From: GWE2-42-39 sp034003625
Lineage (GTDB): Bacteria; Bacteroidota; Bacteroidia; Bacteroidales; Prolixibacteraceae
Reading direction: 5' to 3'
DNA: 64,000 bases
Assembly (NCBI GenBank): GCA_034003625.1
Contig: JAVEYG010000005.1
Span: 1-64,000, forward strand
The notes beneath the pieces were generated by a model, which searched no databases, had not been told where the DNA came from, and was given only the letters and a program-made list of their open reading frames with translations. Below, piece after piece: positions 16,406 through 24,959 of the stretch (within the stretch, counting starts at the first letter, position 1; every line of letters starts with the position of its first letter). Both the position numbers and the translations under genes were made by a program.

Positions 16406-17520
16406 CCAAAGTTGAACTATTTTATTTTCTGGGTAAATGTTTATCACTGGGGAAAAACGAAGGGAACAGAGAGAAAATTACACGGGCGATAAAAAATGAC
16501 GAAGTCAACTGGGATCATTTTGTGGAGCTTGCCAGCGGGCATCTGGTATTGCCTTCGGTTTATCTTCGTTTTAAAGAACAGGGCATCCTGTCTTTTCTAC
16601 CGCAGGAGCTGGTCAGCCATCTTCAGATGGTTTACGATTTGAATTTGAAAAGAAACACGGCCATCCTGGGACAAATTGACAAAATCAACCGCCTTTTTGC
16701 AACTTCCGGCATCGGCCCCATTTACCTGAAAGGGGCCGCCAATATTCTTGATTTGTACGAAGACCTGGGCGAACGCATGCTGGGCGACATCGACCTGTTG
16801 GTTTCGGATGACGAATTTCTTCCGGCTGTCAAATTATTGAAAAACGAAGGTTACGAACACAATTACCCGTTCTTTGACGAAGAACAAGCTGTTACCAAAC
16901 ATTTTCCCCGGCTGGTACACCCAACCGAACTGGCCGATGTGGAAGTGCACCGGGTCCCGGTTGAATTGCAACTTTCTGCCCTCTTCAATTATTCAGTAAT
17001 TAATCCTGAAAAAAAACAAGTTGAAACCCATCCTCCCTGCTTTGTCTTGTCCGACCGACACAAGGTCATCCTGAATTTCATGCACGGGTTTATGAACAGG
17101 GACGTGAGAATGTCACGGAACATTACTTTCCGGAATTTAGTGGACTTATTATTTTTGTCTAAGCGCGTTGATGTGCATGGGGTTTTTGAAAGCCTGCCCC
17201 GTGATGCAAAACAAGCCCGCGTTTATGCCGACTTCATGTATCATTCGCTGGGAATCGACAACCCGCGTGGACTTGCCCCGCAATCTCAGAAATTTATCCT
17301 GAAGTACGGACCCCTTCACCAGTCGAGATTCCGGTATCGCGTCAATTGGACCATAAAATACTTTGGATCAAGGATATGGTCAGGTTATTTATGCAATGCT
17401 GCAGGAGTTCTTTTTGACAGAAAAATACGAAGAACTGTTTTTCGGAAACTTGGAGACCCTGACTGGTACCGGCTCCACCTGAAATCATACCGCGATAGTT
17501 TCAGGCAGGGTTTCAGGTAA
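16402..17520 (+). CDS. Nucleotidyltransferase family protein (NTP_transf_5-like)
   Basis: A 372-residue cytoplasmic protein of the PF14907-type nucleotidyltransferases. The catalytic signature is IYLKGAANILDLYED followed by LGERMLGDIDLLVSDDE, with the GxxxR...DxD arrangement. LVHPTELADVEVHRVPV later supplies further acidic and His residues (VEVH). The C-terminal half is helical and basic. These proteins often accompany PqqD and HprK-like proteins in RiPP or polysaccharide loci; their reactions are mostly uncharacterised. The start overlaps the previous gene's stop by four bases. Nothing follows it on this strand for over 200 bases. Confidence 0.8.
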   Translation: MTKVELFYFLGKCLSLGKNEGNREKITRAIKNDEVNWDHFVELASGHLVLPSVYLRFKEQGILSFLPQELVSHLQMVYDLNLKRNTAILGQIDKINRLFATSGIGPIYLKGAANILDLYEDLGERMLGDIDLLVSDDEFLPAVKLLKNEGYEHNYPFFDEEQAVTKHFPRLVHPTELADVEVHRVPVELQLSALFNYSVINPEKKQVETHPPCFVLSDRHKVILNFMHGFMNRDVRMSRNITFRNLVDLLFLSKRVDVHGVFESLPRDAKQARVYADFMYHSLGIDNPRGLAPQSQKFILKYGPLHQSRFRYRVNWTIKYFGSRIWSGYLCNAAGVLFDRKIRRTVFRKLGDPDWYRLHLKSYRDSFRQGFR

Positions 17521-17740
17521 ATTCCCGGATTATTCTTTCCGGAAAATATCTACTATTCTTTTGGGGTGCAACAAGTACATCCATTCAAAGCCGGGCTGTT
17601 TGGTATCTTCTTATATTCGGATAAAATATGCATCGTTGCAGCGCACAAAACAGAAAAAAATTAGTTTAATCGCCCGTATCGTTTTACTTTTACCGCGAAA
17701 TTGATGGTCATCCTTCAATCACCAATTATTAATCTTGGTT

Positions 17741-18520
17741 ATGCCCACTTTTCTTTTCGATAAAATAATTTTTGGCCCGGTGCGAAGCCGCCGTCTCGGG
17801 GTTTCGCTGGGTGTGAATTTGTTGCCGGTCGACCGCAAAGTGTGTTCGTTCGATTGTATTTACTGCGAATGTGGCTGGACACCCCGCAAACGGGAAAAGA
17901 AAGCCGTTTTGCCGACCCGTCGGGAAGTGAAAGAAAAAATGCAGGAAAAACTTCAGGAAATGAAAGCCGCCGGGGAAAGTCCCGATGTGATTACTTTTGC
18001 CGGGAACGGCGAGCCAACCCTTCATCCCGATTTTGCCGCAATTATTGGCGACACGGTGGGACTTCGCGACCAATTGGCCCCACACGCGCGGATTGCCGTT
18101 TTGTCGAATGCCACCATGATCCACAAACCGGCAGTGATGAAGGCTCTTTTGAAGGTGGACGATAATATTCAGAAGTTAGATTCGGCTTTCACCGAAACCA
18201 TCGAAAAAATGGACTGTCCGATGGTCCCTTTCGACCTGAAAAAAACCGTTGAAAACCTGAAAGCATTCAACGGACAAGTGACCATACAAACGCTTTTTAT
18301 TCGCGGGGATTTTAAAAATGAGCGGATTGACAATACGACCAATGAGGAAATTTCGGCCTGGCTGAAACTGATACAGGAAATCGGGCCGCGGCAGGTGATG
18401 ATTTACACCATCGACCGCGACACGCCCACCGAAGGGCTGGAACGCATACCGGTCGCCGAACTGGAAGGGATTGCGCAAAAAATAAGAAACCTGGGTTTTG
18501 AGGTCCAGGTTTCAGGATAA
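17741..18520 (+). CDS. Radical SAM protein (COG0731-like)
   Basis: A 259-residue enzyme with the radical SAM cluster motif CSFDCIYC (Cys-x3-Cys-x2-Cys) near residue 36. It is preceded by IIFGPVRSRRLGVSLGVNLLP, a segment shared with tRNA-wyosine-synthase-like COG0731 proteins. SAM-binding features follow as FAGNGEPTLHPDF and AVLSNATMI, then KLDSAF and QTLFIRGD. It is shorter than wyosine synthases and lacks their extra C-terminal domain, so I would not assign tRNA modification. The ATG at 17741 is preceded two codons up by an in-frame TTG. It is monocistronic and converges with the DUF2147 gene, with stops two bases apart. Confidence 0.85.
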   Translation: MPTFLFDKIIFGPVRSRRLGVSLGVNLLPVDRKVCSFDCIYCECGWTPRKREKKAVLPTRREVKEKMQEKLQEMKAAGESPDVITFAGNGEPTLHPDFAAIIGDTVGLRDQLAPHARIAVLSNATMIHKPAVMKALLKVDDNIQKLDSAFTETIEKMDCPMVPFDLKKTVENLKAFNGQVTIQTLFIRGDFKNERIDNTTNEEISAWLKLIQEIGPRQVMIYTIDRDTPTEGLERIPVAELEGIAQKIRNLGFEVQVSG

Positions 18521-18522
18521 TT

Positions 18523-18972
18523 TTATAATGTGGTACGGGTCCATTCGGTCGATCTGCCAAGCCAGCGGATGCCTACCACATAACCTTTCATGAAAAGCAT
18601 GTCGTTGCGGTCTTCCATCCAGATGTAGCAATCGTAAGTTTTTCCCGAATTCGGGTCATAAATGCGGCCCCCGCTCCATTCATTTTTGCCGGCATCGTAA
18701 CGAAGCCCGGTCATGATGGTCAATCCCAACCTTGAACGGTTGCGCAACGCGGGATCGGGATTTTCAGTATCTTTGGGTGGCTGGCCGTTTTCGTATTTCT
18801 CGGGAATTATATACACGACTGTGGCTGAATACGATCCGTTGGCTTCTTTCTTTACTTCGAGCTTCGATGTTTTTTCATCGTTCCACCAAATGCCGGTAAT
18901 CCGCTCCGATTTTTGTGCAAAAAGCTGCATGGCGGAAAAAACAAAAAGAAAAATTAGGGTCAGGCTTTTCAT
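18523..18972 (-). CDS. DUF2147 family secreted protein
   Basis: A 149-residue protein with a signal peptide (MKSLTLIFLFVFSAMQLFAQ). The mature part is the whole DUF2147 domain (PF09917). Motifs are GIWWNDEKTSKLEV, the central GLTIMTGLRYDAG, GGRIYDPNSGKTYDCYIWME, then MKGYVVGIRWLGRSTEWTR at the end, which is the family's most conserved stretch. It is thought to be a small periplasmic beta-barrel-like protein; the function is unknown. The length is standard. It stands alone and converges with the radical SAM gene. Confidence 0.9.
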   Translation of the reverse strand: MKSLTLIFLFVFSAMQLFAQKSERITGIWWNDEKTSKLEVKKEANGSYSATVVYIIPEKYENGQPPKDTENPDPALRNRSRLGLTIMTGLRYDAGKNEWSGGRIYDPNSGKTYDCYIWMEDRNDMLFMKGYVVGIRWLGRSTEWTRTTL

Positions 18973-19140
18973 GCTGGTAAGTTTTAATGTTCTTAATGAT
19001 GTTGTAGCTTTCTGAAAATTGTCCCTAATTTACAGACTTAAAATGAATTGTAAACGAACATGTTGATTTTTCTTCGGAAGTTCGTGAGAAATATCCTGTT
19101 TCCGGATACTTTAACCCGGTAAGTTTGCGGCAAAAACAAA

Positions 19141-19848
19141 ATGCAGAAAAGCCTGTTTATTTTCATTGCCCTTTTTACCGGTTTATCTTCTCCTGCACAG
19201 AACAAGAAGATTAATACCGAATTGGAGATGTTTTTTTTCAGCCGTCATATCTGGCGGGGCGAGAGAATGGGCAATGCACCGGCTATCGAACCGTCCGTTA
19301 CCTTCTCCCGGGGCAGGTTTGGCCTTAACCTCTGGGCAGCACATTCAACCGACAATAGCTATTCCGAAATTGATGTAATTCCTTTCTTTTGTTCCGGTCC
19401 TTTCTGTATTACAATCTTCGATTATTACAACCCTGTTCCCGGGGAGAAGAATGACTATTTCAATTTCTCGGGAAACCAGAACCGGCATTCGACCGAGTTG
19501 TCGCTTAGCTACGAAGCAACAGTCAAACTACCGGTAAACTGGATGATTGGCAGCTTTGTCCTGGGCGATAAAAACCCGCAAACCCGTAAACCATTCTTCT
19601 CTACTTATGCCGAGCTTTCATTCCCCTTTTCAGTATTTTGTATCGAACTTGAGCCCCTGTTAGGGGTGACTACTCATAAAGGATATTACGCCGACAGTTT
19701 TGCATTTGTCAATTCTGGGATTGTCTGCAAAAAAGATTTTTCCCTGTCTGAAAAATGGATATTGTTGTGTCAGCTTTCCGGGATATACAACCTGTACATC
19801 AATAAGTTCTATTTCAATGTGGGAGCGGGAATCAGGCTGAAAAAATAA
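19141..19848 (+). CDS. Putative outer-membrane beta-barrel protein
   Basis: A 235-residue exported protein with a signal peptide (MQKSLFIFIALFTGLSSPAQ). The mature region has alternating hydrophobic/polar strands with many aromatic residues (FFFSRHIWRGERMG, GLNLWAAHSTDNSY, FNVGAGIRLKK). The ending, with an amphipathic strand, is compatible with an outer-membrane barrel. SRHIWRGE resembles the opening strand of TorF-like putative porins, but I cannot assign a family firmly. There are several Cys residues, which is unusual for a barrel (CSGPFCITIF, FCIEL, GIVCKKD, LLCQLS). It has no operon partner. Confidence 0.55.
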   Translation: MQKSLFIFIALFTGLSSPAQNKKINTELEMFFFSRHIWRGERMGNAPAIEPSVTFSRGRFGLNLWAAHSTDNSYSEIDVIPFFCSGPFCITIFDYYNPVPGEKNDYFNFSGNQNRHSTELSLSYEATVKLPVNWMIGSFVLGDKNPQTRKPFFSTYAELSFPFSVFCIELEPLLGVTTHKGYYADSFAFVNSGIVCKKDFSLSEKWILLCQLSGIYNLYINKFYFNVGAGIRLKK

Positions 19849-19966
19849 AACCCGGGGCCCGACCGGATTTTCAATATTCTGAACCTGTCCCACTTGTCAG
19901 ATATTTTCTGAAAACAAAAACGAAAACTGGTGCCGTCAAATATTTTTTCAACCAGCTTCCATTTTG

Positions 19967-19974
19967 TACTTTTG
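19967..19974 (+). promoter_or_regulatory. Candidate -7 promoter element
   Basis: TACTTTTG fits TAnnTTTG and lies 57 bases before the flavin reductase start. A T-rich stretch sits upstream but the -33 element is imperfect. Confidence 0.4.
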
Positions 19975-20031
19975 CCCCCTATAATATTTACAGAATCGTG
20001 TTTTCACGAGTAATTGCTCACAACCCGTATT

Positions 20032-20613
20032 ATGGCAAAAATTAACTGGAAACCGGGAACCATGATCTATCCGCTGCCTGCTGTTCTGGTCAGTTGCGGC
20101 GAAACTCCTGACGAATACAACCTGCTCACTGTTGCCTGGACCGGTACGATATGCAGCGACCCTGTAATGTGTTACATCTCGGTGCGCCCGGGGCGTCATT
20201 CCTATAAAATCATCAAGCGGACCGGCGAATATGTGATCAACCTTACCACCGAAGAAATGGCCCGGGCAACCGACTGGTGCGGCTGCCGTAGCGGGGCGAA
20301 GTTCAACAAATGGGACGAAACCGGATTGACCCCTGTCCCCGCCACCATCGTGAAGGCCCCGGTTGTGCAGGAAGCCCCCATTAGCATCGAATGCCGGGTA
20401 AAGGAAGTTATAGACCTTGGCGTTCACCATATGTTTATTTCCGAAGTGGTGAATGTAATTGCCGACGACCGGTACATGGATCCCGAAACCGGTGCTTTTA
20501 ACCTGAAAAAAGCGCACCCGATCTGTTATTCGCACGGCCATTATTTTACGATGGGCGATTCCATCGGAAAATTTGGATGGTCGGTCGAAAAGAAAAAAAA
20601 GCCCGGAAAATGA
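20032..20613 (+). CDS. Flavin reductase-like, FMN-binding protein
   Basis: A 193-residue flavoprotein of the flavin reductase-like split-barrel family. I start it at MAKINWKPGTMIYPLPAVLVSCG. Motifs include NLLTVAWTGTICSDPVMCYISVRPGRHSY in outline, with the FMN-binding strand AWTGTICSDPV, and then YVINLTT and APISIECRV. These proteins bind FMN and serve as reductases or electron carriers; the in vivo partner is unknown. CGC and related Cys residues (DWCGCRSG) are common in this subgroup. The M3 peptidase gene begins 77 bases downstream. Confidence 0.85.
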   Translation: MAKINWKPGTMIYPLPAVLVSCGETPDEYNLLTVAWTGTICSDPVMCYISVRPGRHSYKIIKRTGEYVINLTTEEMARATDWCGCRSGAKFNKWDETGLTPVPATIVKAPVVQEAPISIECRVKEVIDLGVHHMFISEVVNVIADDRYMDPETGAFNLKKAHPICYSHGHYFTMGDSIGKFGWSVEKKKKPGK

Positions 20614-20689
20614 ACCAAATAACCGGACATCTGTAATTTATAAGCAAGCCTGGCGACCAATGCCCTGCAACTTTACAGAATTTATAAAT

Positions 20690-22798
20690 ATGAAGGATCC
20701 ATTTACTCAGGCCACTGCAGCCATTTTTTTAATCTCCGTTATGACGATACACACAAACGCTTCGGAAAAAGAAAACCCGTTATTACAGGATTTTGATACT
20801 CCTCATCAGACAGCCCCTTTTCATCTGGTCAGAAATGAACATTTCCTGCCTGCTCTTGAAACCGCCATTGCCGAAACAAAGGCGGAAGTGCAACAGATCA
20901 TCGCACAAAAAGCAAAACCCAGCTTCGACAATACCATTGTTGCGTTGGATGTGGCAGGTGAAAGACTGGGGCGTATCCGGTCAATCCTGTTTAACCTGAA
21001 TTCGGCAGAAACCAGCGACGAAATTCAAAAAATTGTACAACAAGCGGCTCCAATGCTTACCGAACTGGCAAACGATGTTTCGTTAAACCAGGAATTGTTT
21101 GAAAAAATAAAAACGGTACATCGCCAAAAAGACAAGTTGGAACTGGGTACCGAACAGTCGACCCTGCTGGAGAAAACATACTTTCGTTTTGTACGCAGCG
21201 GCGCCAACCTGAGCGATGCCGATAAGGAGAAATACCGCGCTATTACCAAAGAACTTTCAAAGTTGGAACTGAAGTTTGGCGAAAATGTGCTGGCCGAAAC
21301 CAATGCGTTCGAACTGTGGGTGACCGATCACAGCGAATTGGGTGGCTTACCTGAATATTTACTCGAACAAGCTGCACAAACAGCCAAAGAAAAGGGAAAG
21401 GAAGGCTGGATGTTTACATTGCAATACCCAAGTTATGTGCCTTTCATGAAATATGCCGACAACCGGGCACTGCGCGAAAAAATGTACCGTGCCTTTACTT
21501 CTAAAGGAAACCACGATAACGAATACGATAACAAGGAAATCATTCGTCGTATTGTGGAACTGAAACAGGAAAAAGCGCAGTTGCTGGGCTATCATTCACA
21601 TGCAGAATACCAACTGGCCGAACGAATGGCCGAAACGCCCGAACGGGTTATGCGTTTTTTACAGGAATTGCACCAAGCATCGCGCCCCTTTGCCGAAAAA
21701 GAATTTGCCGAAGTTCAGGAATATGCTGAAAAACTTGGCTTCCGGGAGAAAATCCGGCGATGGGACTGGTCATATTATTCTGAAAAACTGAAAACTGAAC
21801 AATATGGGTTCAACGATGAAGAAGTAAAACCATATTTTGAGCTGAACCATGTCATCAACGGGGTTTTCGGACTGGCCAAACAATTGTACGGATTAAGTTT
21901 CCGTGAAAATAAGAATATCCCGGTTTACCACGAAGAGGTGAAGCCATACGAAGTTTTTGACGAAACAGATAATTTTATTGCCGTCATTTACATGGATTTT
22001 CATCCGCGGCAGGGGAAACGTGCCGGCGCATGGATGACCGATTATGTGGGGCAGTCATCCGTAAACGGGAAATCGGTACGCCCTCATGTATCGATTGTAA
22101 TGAATTTTAGCAAACCTACCGGAAGCATCCCTTCATTGCTCACCTTCGATGAGTTTTCAACCTTTGTACATGAGTTTGGCCACGCCCTGCACGGTATGTT
22201 GAGCCAGTGCACTTATCCGGGCTTGTCGGGGACAAATGTTTATTGGGATTTTGTTGAACTTCCTTCGCAAATACACGAAAACTGGTGTTACGAAAAGGAA
22301 TGGCTCGACCAGTTTGCCGTTCATTATCAGACCGGTGAAAAAATTCCGGCAGAGCTCATCGGAAAAATTGTGAAGGCACAAAATTTTCAGGCCGGTTATT
22401 TGTCGGAACGGCAACTTAGTTTCGGAATGCTCGACCTGGCCTACTACTCTCTTTCGCAAAGGCCGGACGATATTGCCGGGTTTGAATCAAAAGCCATTGC
22501 CGAAACCGAGCTGTTCGACCCGGTGCCGGGAAGCCTGCTGAGCACCTCATTTTCGCACATCTTTGCCGGGGGCTACGACGCCGGTTATTACAGCTACAAA
22601 TGGGCTGAAGTACTTGATGCCGATGCGTTTTCGGTGTTTCAGCAAAAAGGGATTTTCAACCGCGAAGTAGCGGATTCATTCCGAAAAAATATATTGGAAA
22701 GGGGAGGCAGTGAACACCCGATGAAACTGTATACAGCTTTTCGCGGGCAGGAGCCAACCGTGGATGCACTGTTGAAACGAAGCGGGCTGAAGGAATAG
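20690..22798 (+). CDS. M3 family metallopeptidase (Dcp-type peptidyl-dipeptidase)
   Basis: A zinc peptidase of about 702 residues that cleaves small peptides. I choose the ATG at 20690, because MKDPFTQATAAIFLISVMTIHTNASE reads as a signal peptide and the longer frame would overlap the preceding gene. The zinc motif is HEFGHALHGM near residue 493, followed by the third ligand region SQIHENWCYE. The N-terminal helical part (residues 30-350) and terminal FSHIFAGGYDAGYYSYKWAEVLDAD fit peptidyl-dipeptidase Dcp/oligopeptidase A enzymes. Here it is probably periplasmic. A hairpin terminator lies 70 bases after the stop. Confidence 0.93.
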   Translation: MKDPFTQATAAIFLISVMTIHTNASEKENPLLQDFDTPHQTAPFHLVRNEHFLPALETAIAETKAEVQQIIAQKAKPSFDNTIVALDVAGERLGRIRSILFNLNSAETSDEIQKIVQQAAPMLTELANDVSLNQELFEKIKTVHRQKDKLELGTEQSTLLEKTYFRFVRSGANLSDADKEKYRAITKELSKLELKFGENVLAETNAFELWVTDHSELGGLPEYLLEQAAQTAKEKGKEGWMFTLQYPSYVPFMKYADNRALREKMYRAFTSKGNHDNEYDNKEIIRRIVELKQEKAQLLGYHSHAEYQLAERMAETPERVMRFLQELHQASRPFAEKEFAEVQEYAEKLGFREKIRRWDWSYYSEKLKTEQYGFNDEEVKPYFELNHVINGVFGLAKQLYGLSFRENKNIPVYHEEVKPYEVFDETDNFIAVIYMDFHPRQGKRAGAWMTDYVGQSSVNGKSVRPHVSIVMNFSKPTGSIPSLLTFDEFSTFVHEFGHALHGMLSQCTYPGLSGTNVYWDFVELPSQIHENWCYEKEWLDQFAVHYQTGEKIPAELIGKIVKAQNFQAGYLSERQLSFGMLDLAYYSLSQRPDDIAGFESKAIAETELFDPVPGSLLSTSFSHIFAGGYDAGYYSYKWAEVLDADAFSVFQQKGIFNREVADSFRKNILERGGSEHPMKLYTAFRGQEPTVDALLKRSGLKE

Positions 22799-22866
22799 GC
22801 CTCGGGTTCTCTGAAACAGGCTGGTACTAATTGAACGCAGCTGCTTCGCTATAGCAAAAAGAATTG

Positions 22867-22904
22867 CCCCGGATTGATCCCGTTTGAGGGTGACCCGGGG
22901 TTTT
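22867..22904 (+). terminator. Rho-independent-like terminator after the M3 peptidase
   Basis: CCCCGG (22867-22872) pairs with CCGGGG (22895-22900), with an inner CCC/GGG pairing, followed by TTTTCCTTTAA. It suits the plus-strand peptidase transcript. Confidence 0.6.
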
Positions 22905-22997
22905 CCTTTAATGTTTTATGTCCGTGAAACTTACGGTCTGCTCAACGAGAAGTCTCTGTTGACAAACAGAAAGAGATTGCAACTTTTTTCTTTCCGC

Positions 22998-23774
22998 CTA
23001 CTCAATTTGCGACTTCAACCAGGCTGGCCGGTCGGTTGTAATTGCTTTTACCCCGAGACCAACCAGGCGTTTTGCTTCTTCCGGCTTATTCACCGTATAG
23101 GCTACAACATCAAGTCCCAGTTTGTCTGCGCGGTCCATCACCTCCCGGTCAATGACAGAATATTTCAGGTCAAGCCCGTTGAGCCTGTATCGCTTAACAT
23201 CCGACATCCGCTCCATCAGTTCATCTTTTTTGCCGCACAACCAGTAACAAACATTGTCGGGAAAGGCTTTTTTTGTTTTAACGATGGTTTCCCAGTCGAA
23301 ACAAATAAAAAGCAACTGCTCTTTTTTGCCGCATCTTTTCACGGTTTTCTTCAACCAGGGAATTGTTTCTTTCCGGCTTTTCAACTCAATAACCAGTTTT
23401 TTCCCGGGAGGCAGAAGTTCAATCACTTCTTCAAGAAAAGGAATTTTTTCACCCTTGAATTTTTCACCTTTGAAGGAACCGGCATCCAGTTGGCGCAAAA
23501 TACCGGAATGGGTTTCCGATATTTGGTAGTCCTGCCCGGTGGTCCGTTTGGTGTTGCTGTCGTGTATAACCATGATGCGGTGGTCTTTTGACAGGTTGAC
23601 ATCTATCTCTACTGCATCAGCTCCCAGTTCCCACCCTAATTTTGCTGAAGCGAGCGTATTTTCAGGCGCCAGGTAAGAGGCACCCCGGTGTGCAATAAAT
23701 TCAACCTGTGCATTTGCACCGGGCAAGAAAGCAAGGTAGAAAAATGATAAAAACGCGATTGTGTTCAGTTTCAT
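22998..23774 (-). CDS. Glycerophosphodiester phosphodiesterase
   Basis: Hydrolyses glycerophosphodiesters to glycerol 3-phosphate and an alcohol. It is about 258 residues, with a signal peptide in MKLNTIAFLSFFYLAFLPGANAQ (another ATG lies three codons earlier), so it is exported. The catalytic set is complete: FIAHRGASYLAPENT with His and Arg, then AVEIDVNLSKDHRIMVIHD with the metal-binding Glu-x-Asp and the second His. Later motifs are VIELKSR and the end VKAITTDRPAWLK. The upstream gene on the same strand is a metallophosphoesterase 32 bases away. Both may serve phosphorus or lipid-headgroup scavenging, together with glpK-glpF elsewhere in the window. Confidence 0.93.
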   Translation of the reverse strand: MKLNTIAFLSFFYLAFLPGANAQVEFIAHRGASYLAPENTLASAKLGWELGADAVEIDVNLSKDHRIMVIHDSNTKRTTGQDYQISETHSGILRQLDAGSFKGEKFKGEKIPFLEEVIELLPPGKKLVIELKSRKETIPWLKKTVKRCGKKEQLLFICFDWETIVKTKKAFPDNVCYWLCGKKDELMERMSDVKRYRLNGLDLKYSVIDREVMDRADKLGLDVVAYTVNKPEEAKRLVGLGVKAITTDRPAWLKSQIE

Positions 23775-23806
23775 CTTATTCATTATTTAACTTTCGTGAC
23801 ATGAGG

Positions 23807-24856
23807 TTACTGTTCCTTGAACGAATCAGGATAGGTCACAAAAAATTTCTTTTGGTAATCGTTTGTCGGGATCCAGATGTCCTTGTCCCGGTCACATTCG
23901 TACAGCTTCAATATCCAGGTATCGAATTTTCGTTCCCCTTCATATAATTCGATCACCCGGGCGCCGCGCCCGATATGTCCGTAACATTGCCTTCCGGTGG
24001 TATTTCCGTAGGCCAGGCAAATATTACGCAAACATCCGATGTAATTGTTATTATGGTCGTGCCCCACAAACATGCCCATCACATCTTTGCATTCAAGCAT
24101 TGCAGTGTACATGCCTGAATTCAGGTCGGGGGAACATACGTATGATTCTTCCTGTATACCGAAGGTGGTTTTCTTACCAAGCACTTCGGAATACTCGGGT
24201 AACGGAATATGGAAAAATGCGAGGGCAGGATACGGATTTCCACCATTTTTTCGGGTGAAAGCGCTGCTCTTTTTCCGGTACCAGTCGATCTGATCAAATT
24301 TGATCCATTCATAAGCGCCCAAATCGCCTTCCGGGTGAAAGCCCATCTGCGAATCGAAAAAGTAGAATAGAGCTGCTGTTTTAGTGGATGACGAGGATTG
24401 TACCTGTAGTATATAATTTCCTTTTCCCGAAATATTTTCAGGTCCTTCCCGGGTCAGGTTATAAGGTAAGCCCACGATCGTTTTCATGATTTCTTCCTTG
24501 TTTGTATCGTATTTTTCTTCTGCATCGTGGTTGCCAAGCGTTACCGCCCAGGGAATTTTGGCATCGATCAGTATACGCGATAAAGCCAGCCAGGCTTTAG
24601 GTGTATTTTTCGAACACACGATATCCCCGGTAAGAACGATTAAATCAGGCTTTTCTTTTTTTATCACATTTTTCATCAGCACCAAAGCGCTATCTGACCT
24701 GTATGAATCGTATTGAAAATGGATATCGGTGAATTGTACGATCCTAAATTTTCCTTCGGAATTAAATTTTAAAACAGGATTGGTTGTTTTTGATCCCGAA
24801 AATGCCAGCATTGAAGCGGCCAATATAAATAAAATTACTGCGTTAATCTTCTTCAT
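23807..24856 (-). CDS. Metallophosphoesterase, exported
   Basis: A 349-residue calcineurin-like phosphoesterase with signal peptide MKKINAVILFILAASMLAFS. Metal-binding motifs are FTDIHFQYDS (near residue 43), VLTGDIVCSK, TLGNHDAEE, FFHIPLPEY and FVGHDHNNNY. The last His pair is the signature of the DR1119/YvnB-type secreted phosphoesterases (COG1409). The C-terminal RKFDTWILKLYECDRDKDIW region is beta-rich. The downstream GDPD gene is 32 bases away on the same strand; an SDR gene lies upstream beyond a hairpin. Substrate unknown. Confidence 0.88.
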   Translation of the reverse strand: MKKINAVILFILAASMLAFSGSKTTNPVLKFNSEGKFRIVQFTDIHFQYDSYRSDSALVLMKNVIKKEKPDLIVLTGDIVCSKNTPKAWLALSRILIDAKIPWAVTLGNHDAEEKYDTNKEEIMKTIVGLPYNLTREGPENISGKGNYILQVQSSSSTKTAALFYFFDSQMGFHPEGDLGAYEWIKFDQIDWYRKKSSAFTRKNGGNPYPALAFFHIPLPEYSEVLGKKTTFGIQEESYVCSPDLNSGMYTAMLECKDVMGMFVGHDHNNNYIGCLRNICLAYGNTTGRQCYGHIGRGARVIELYEGERKFDTWILKLYECDRDKDIWIPTNDYQKKFFVTYPDSFKEQ

Positions 24857-24900
24857 CTTTATTTCATGAGTTGCCGGTTAAAAAATTGGATATGAAAGAT

Positions 24901-24946
24901 TTTACTGTGTTTCGCCGTAAACAGAATCACGCCGAAACACAGTAAA
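24901..24946 (-). terminator. Inverted repeat between SDR and phosphoesterase genes
   Basis: TTTACTGTGTTTCG (24901-24914) and CGAAACACAGTAAA (24933-24946) are perfect 14-base arms around an 18-base loop. The repeat lies 13 bases after the SDR stop, so it may end that transcript, although no strong T-tract follows. Confidence 0.5.
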
Positions 24947-24959
24947 GTTATCATTATGT

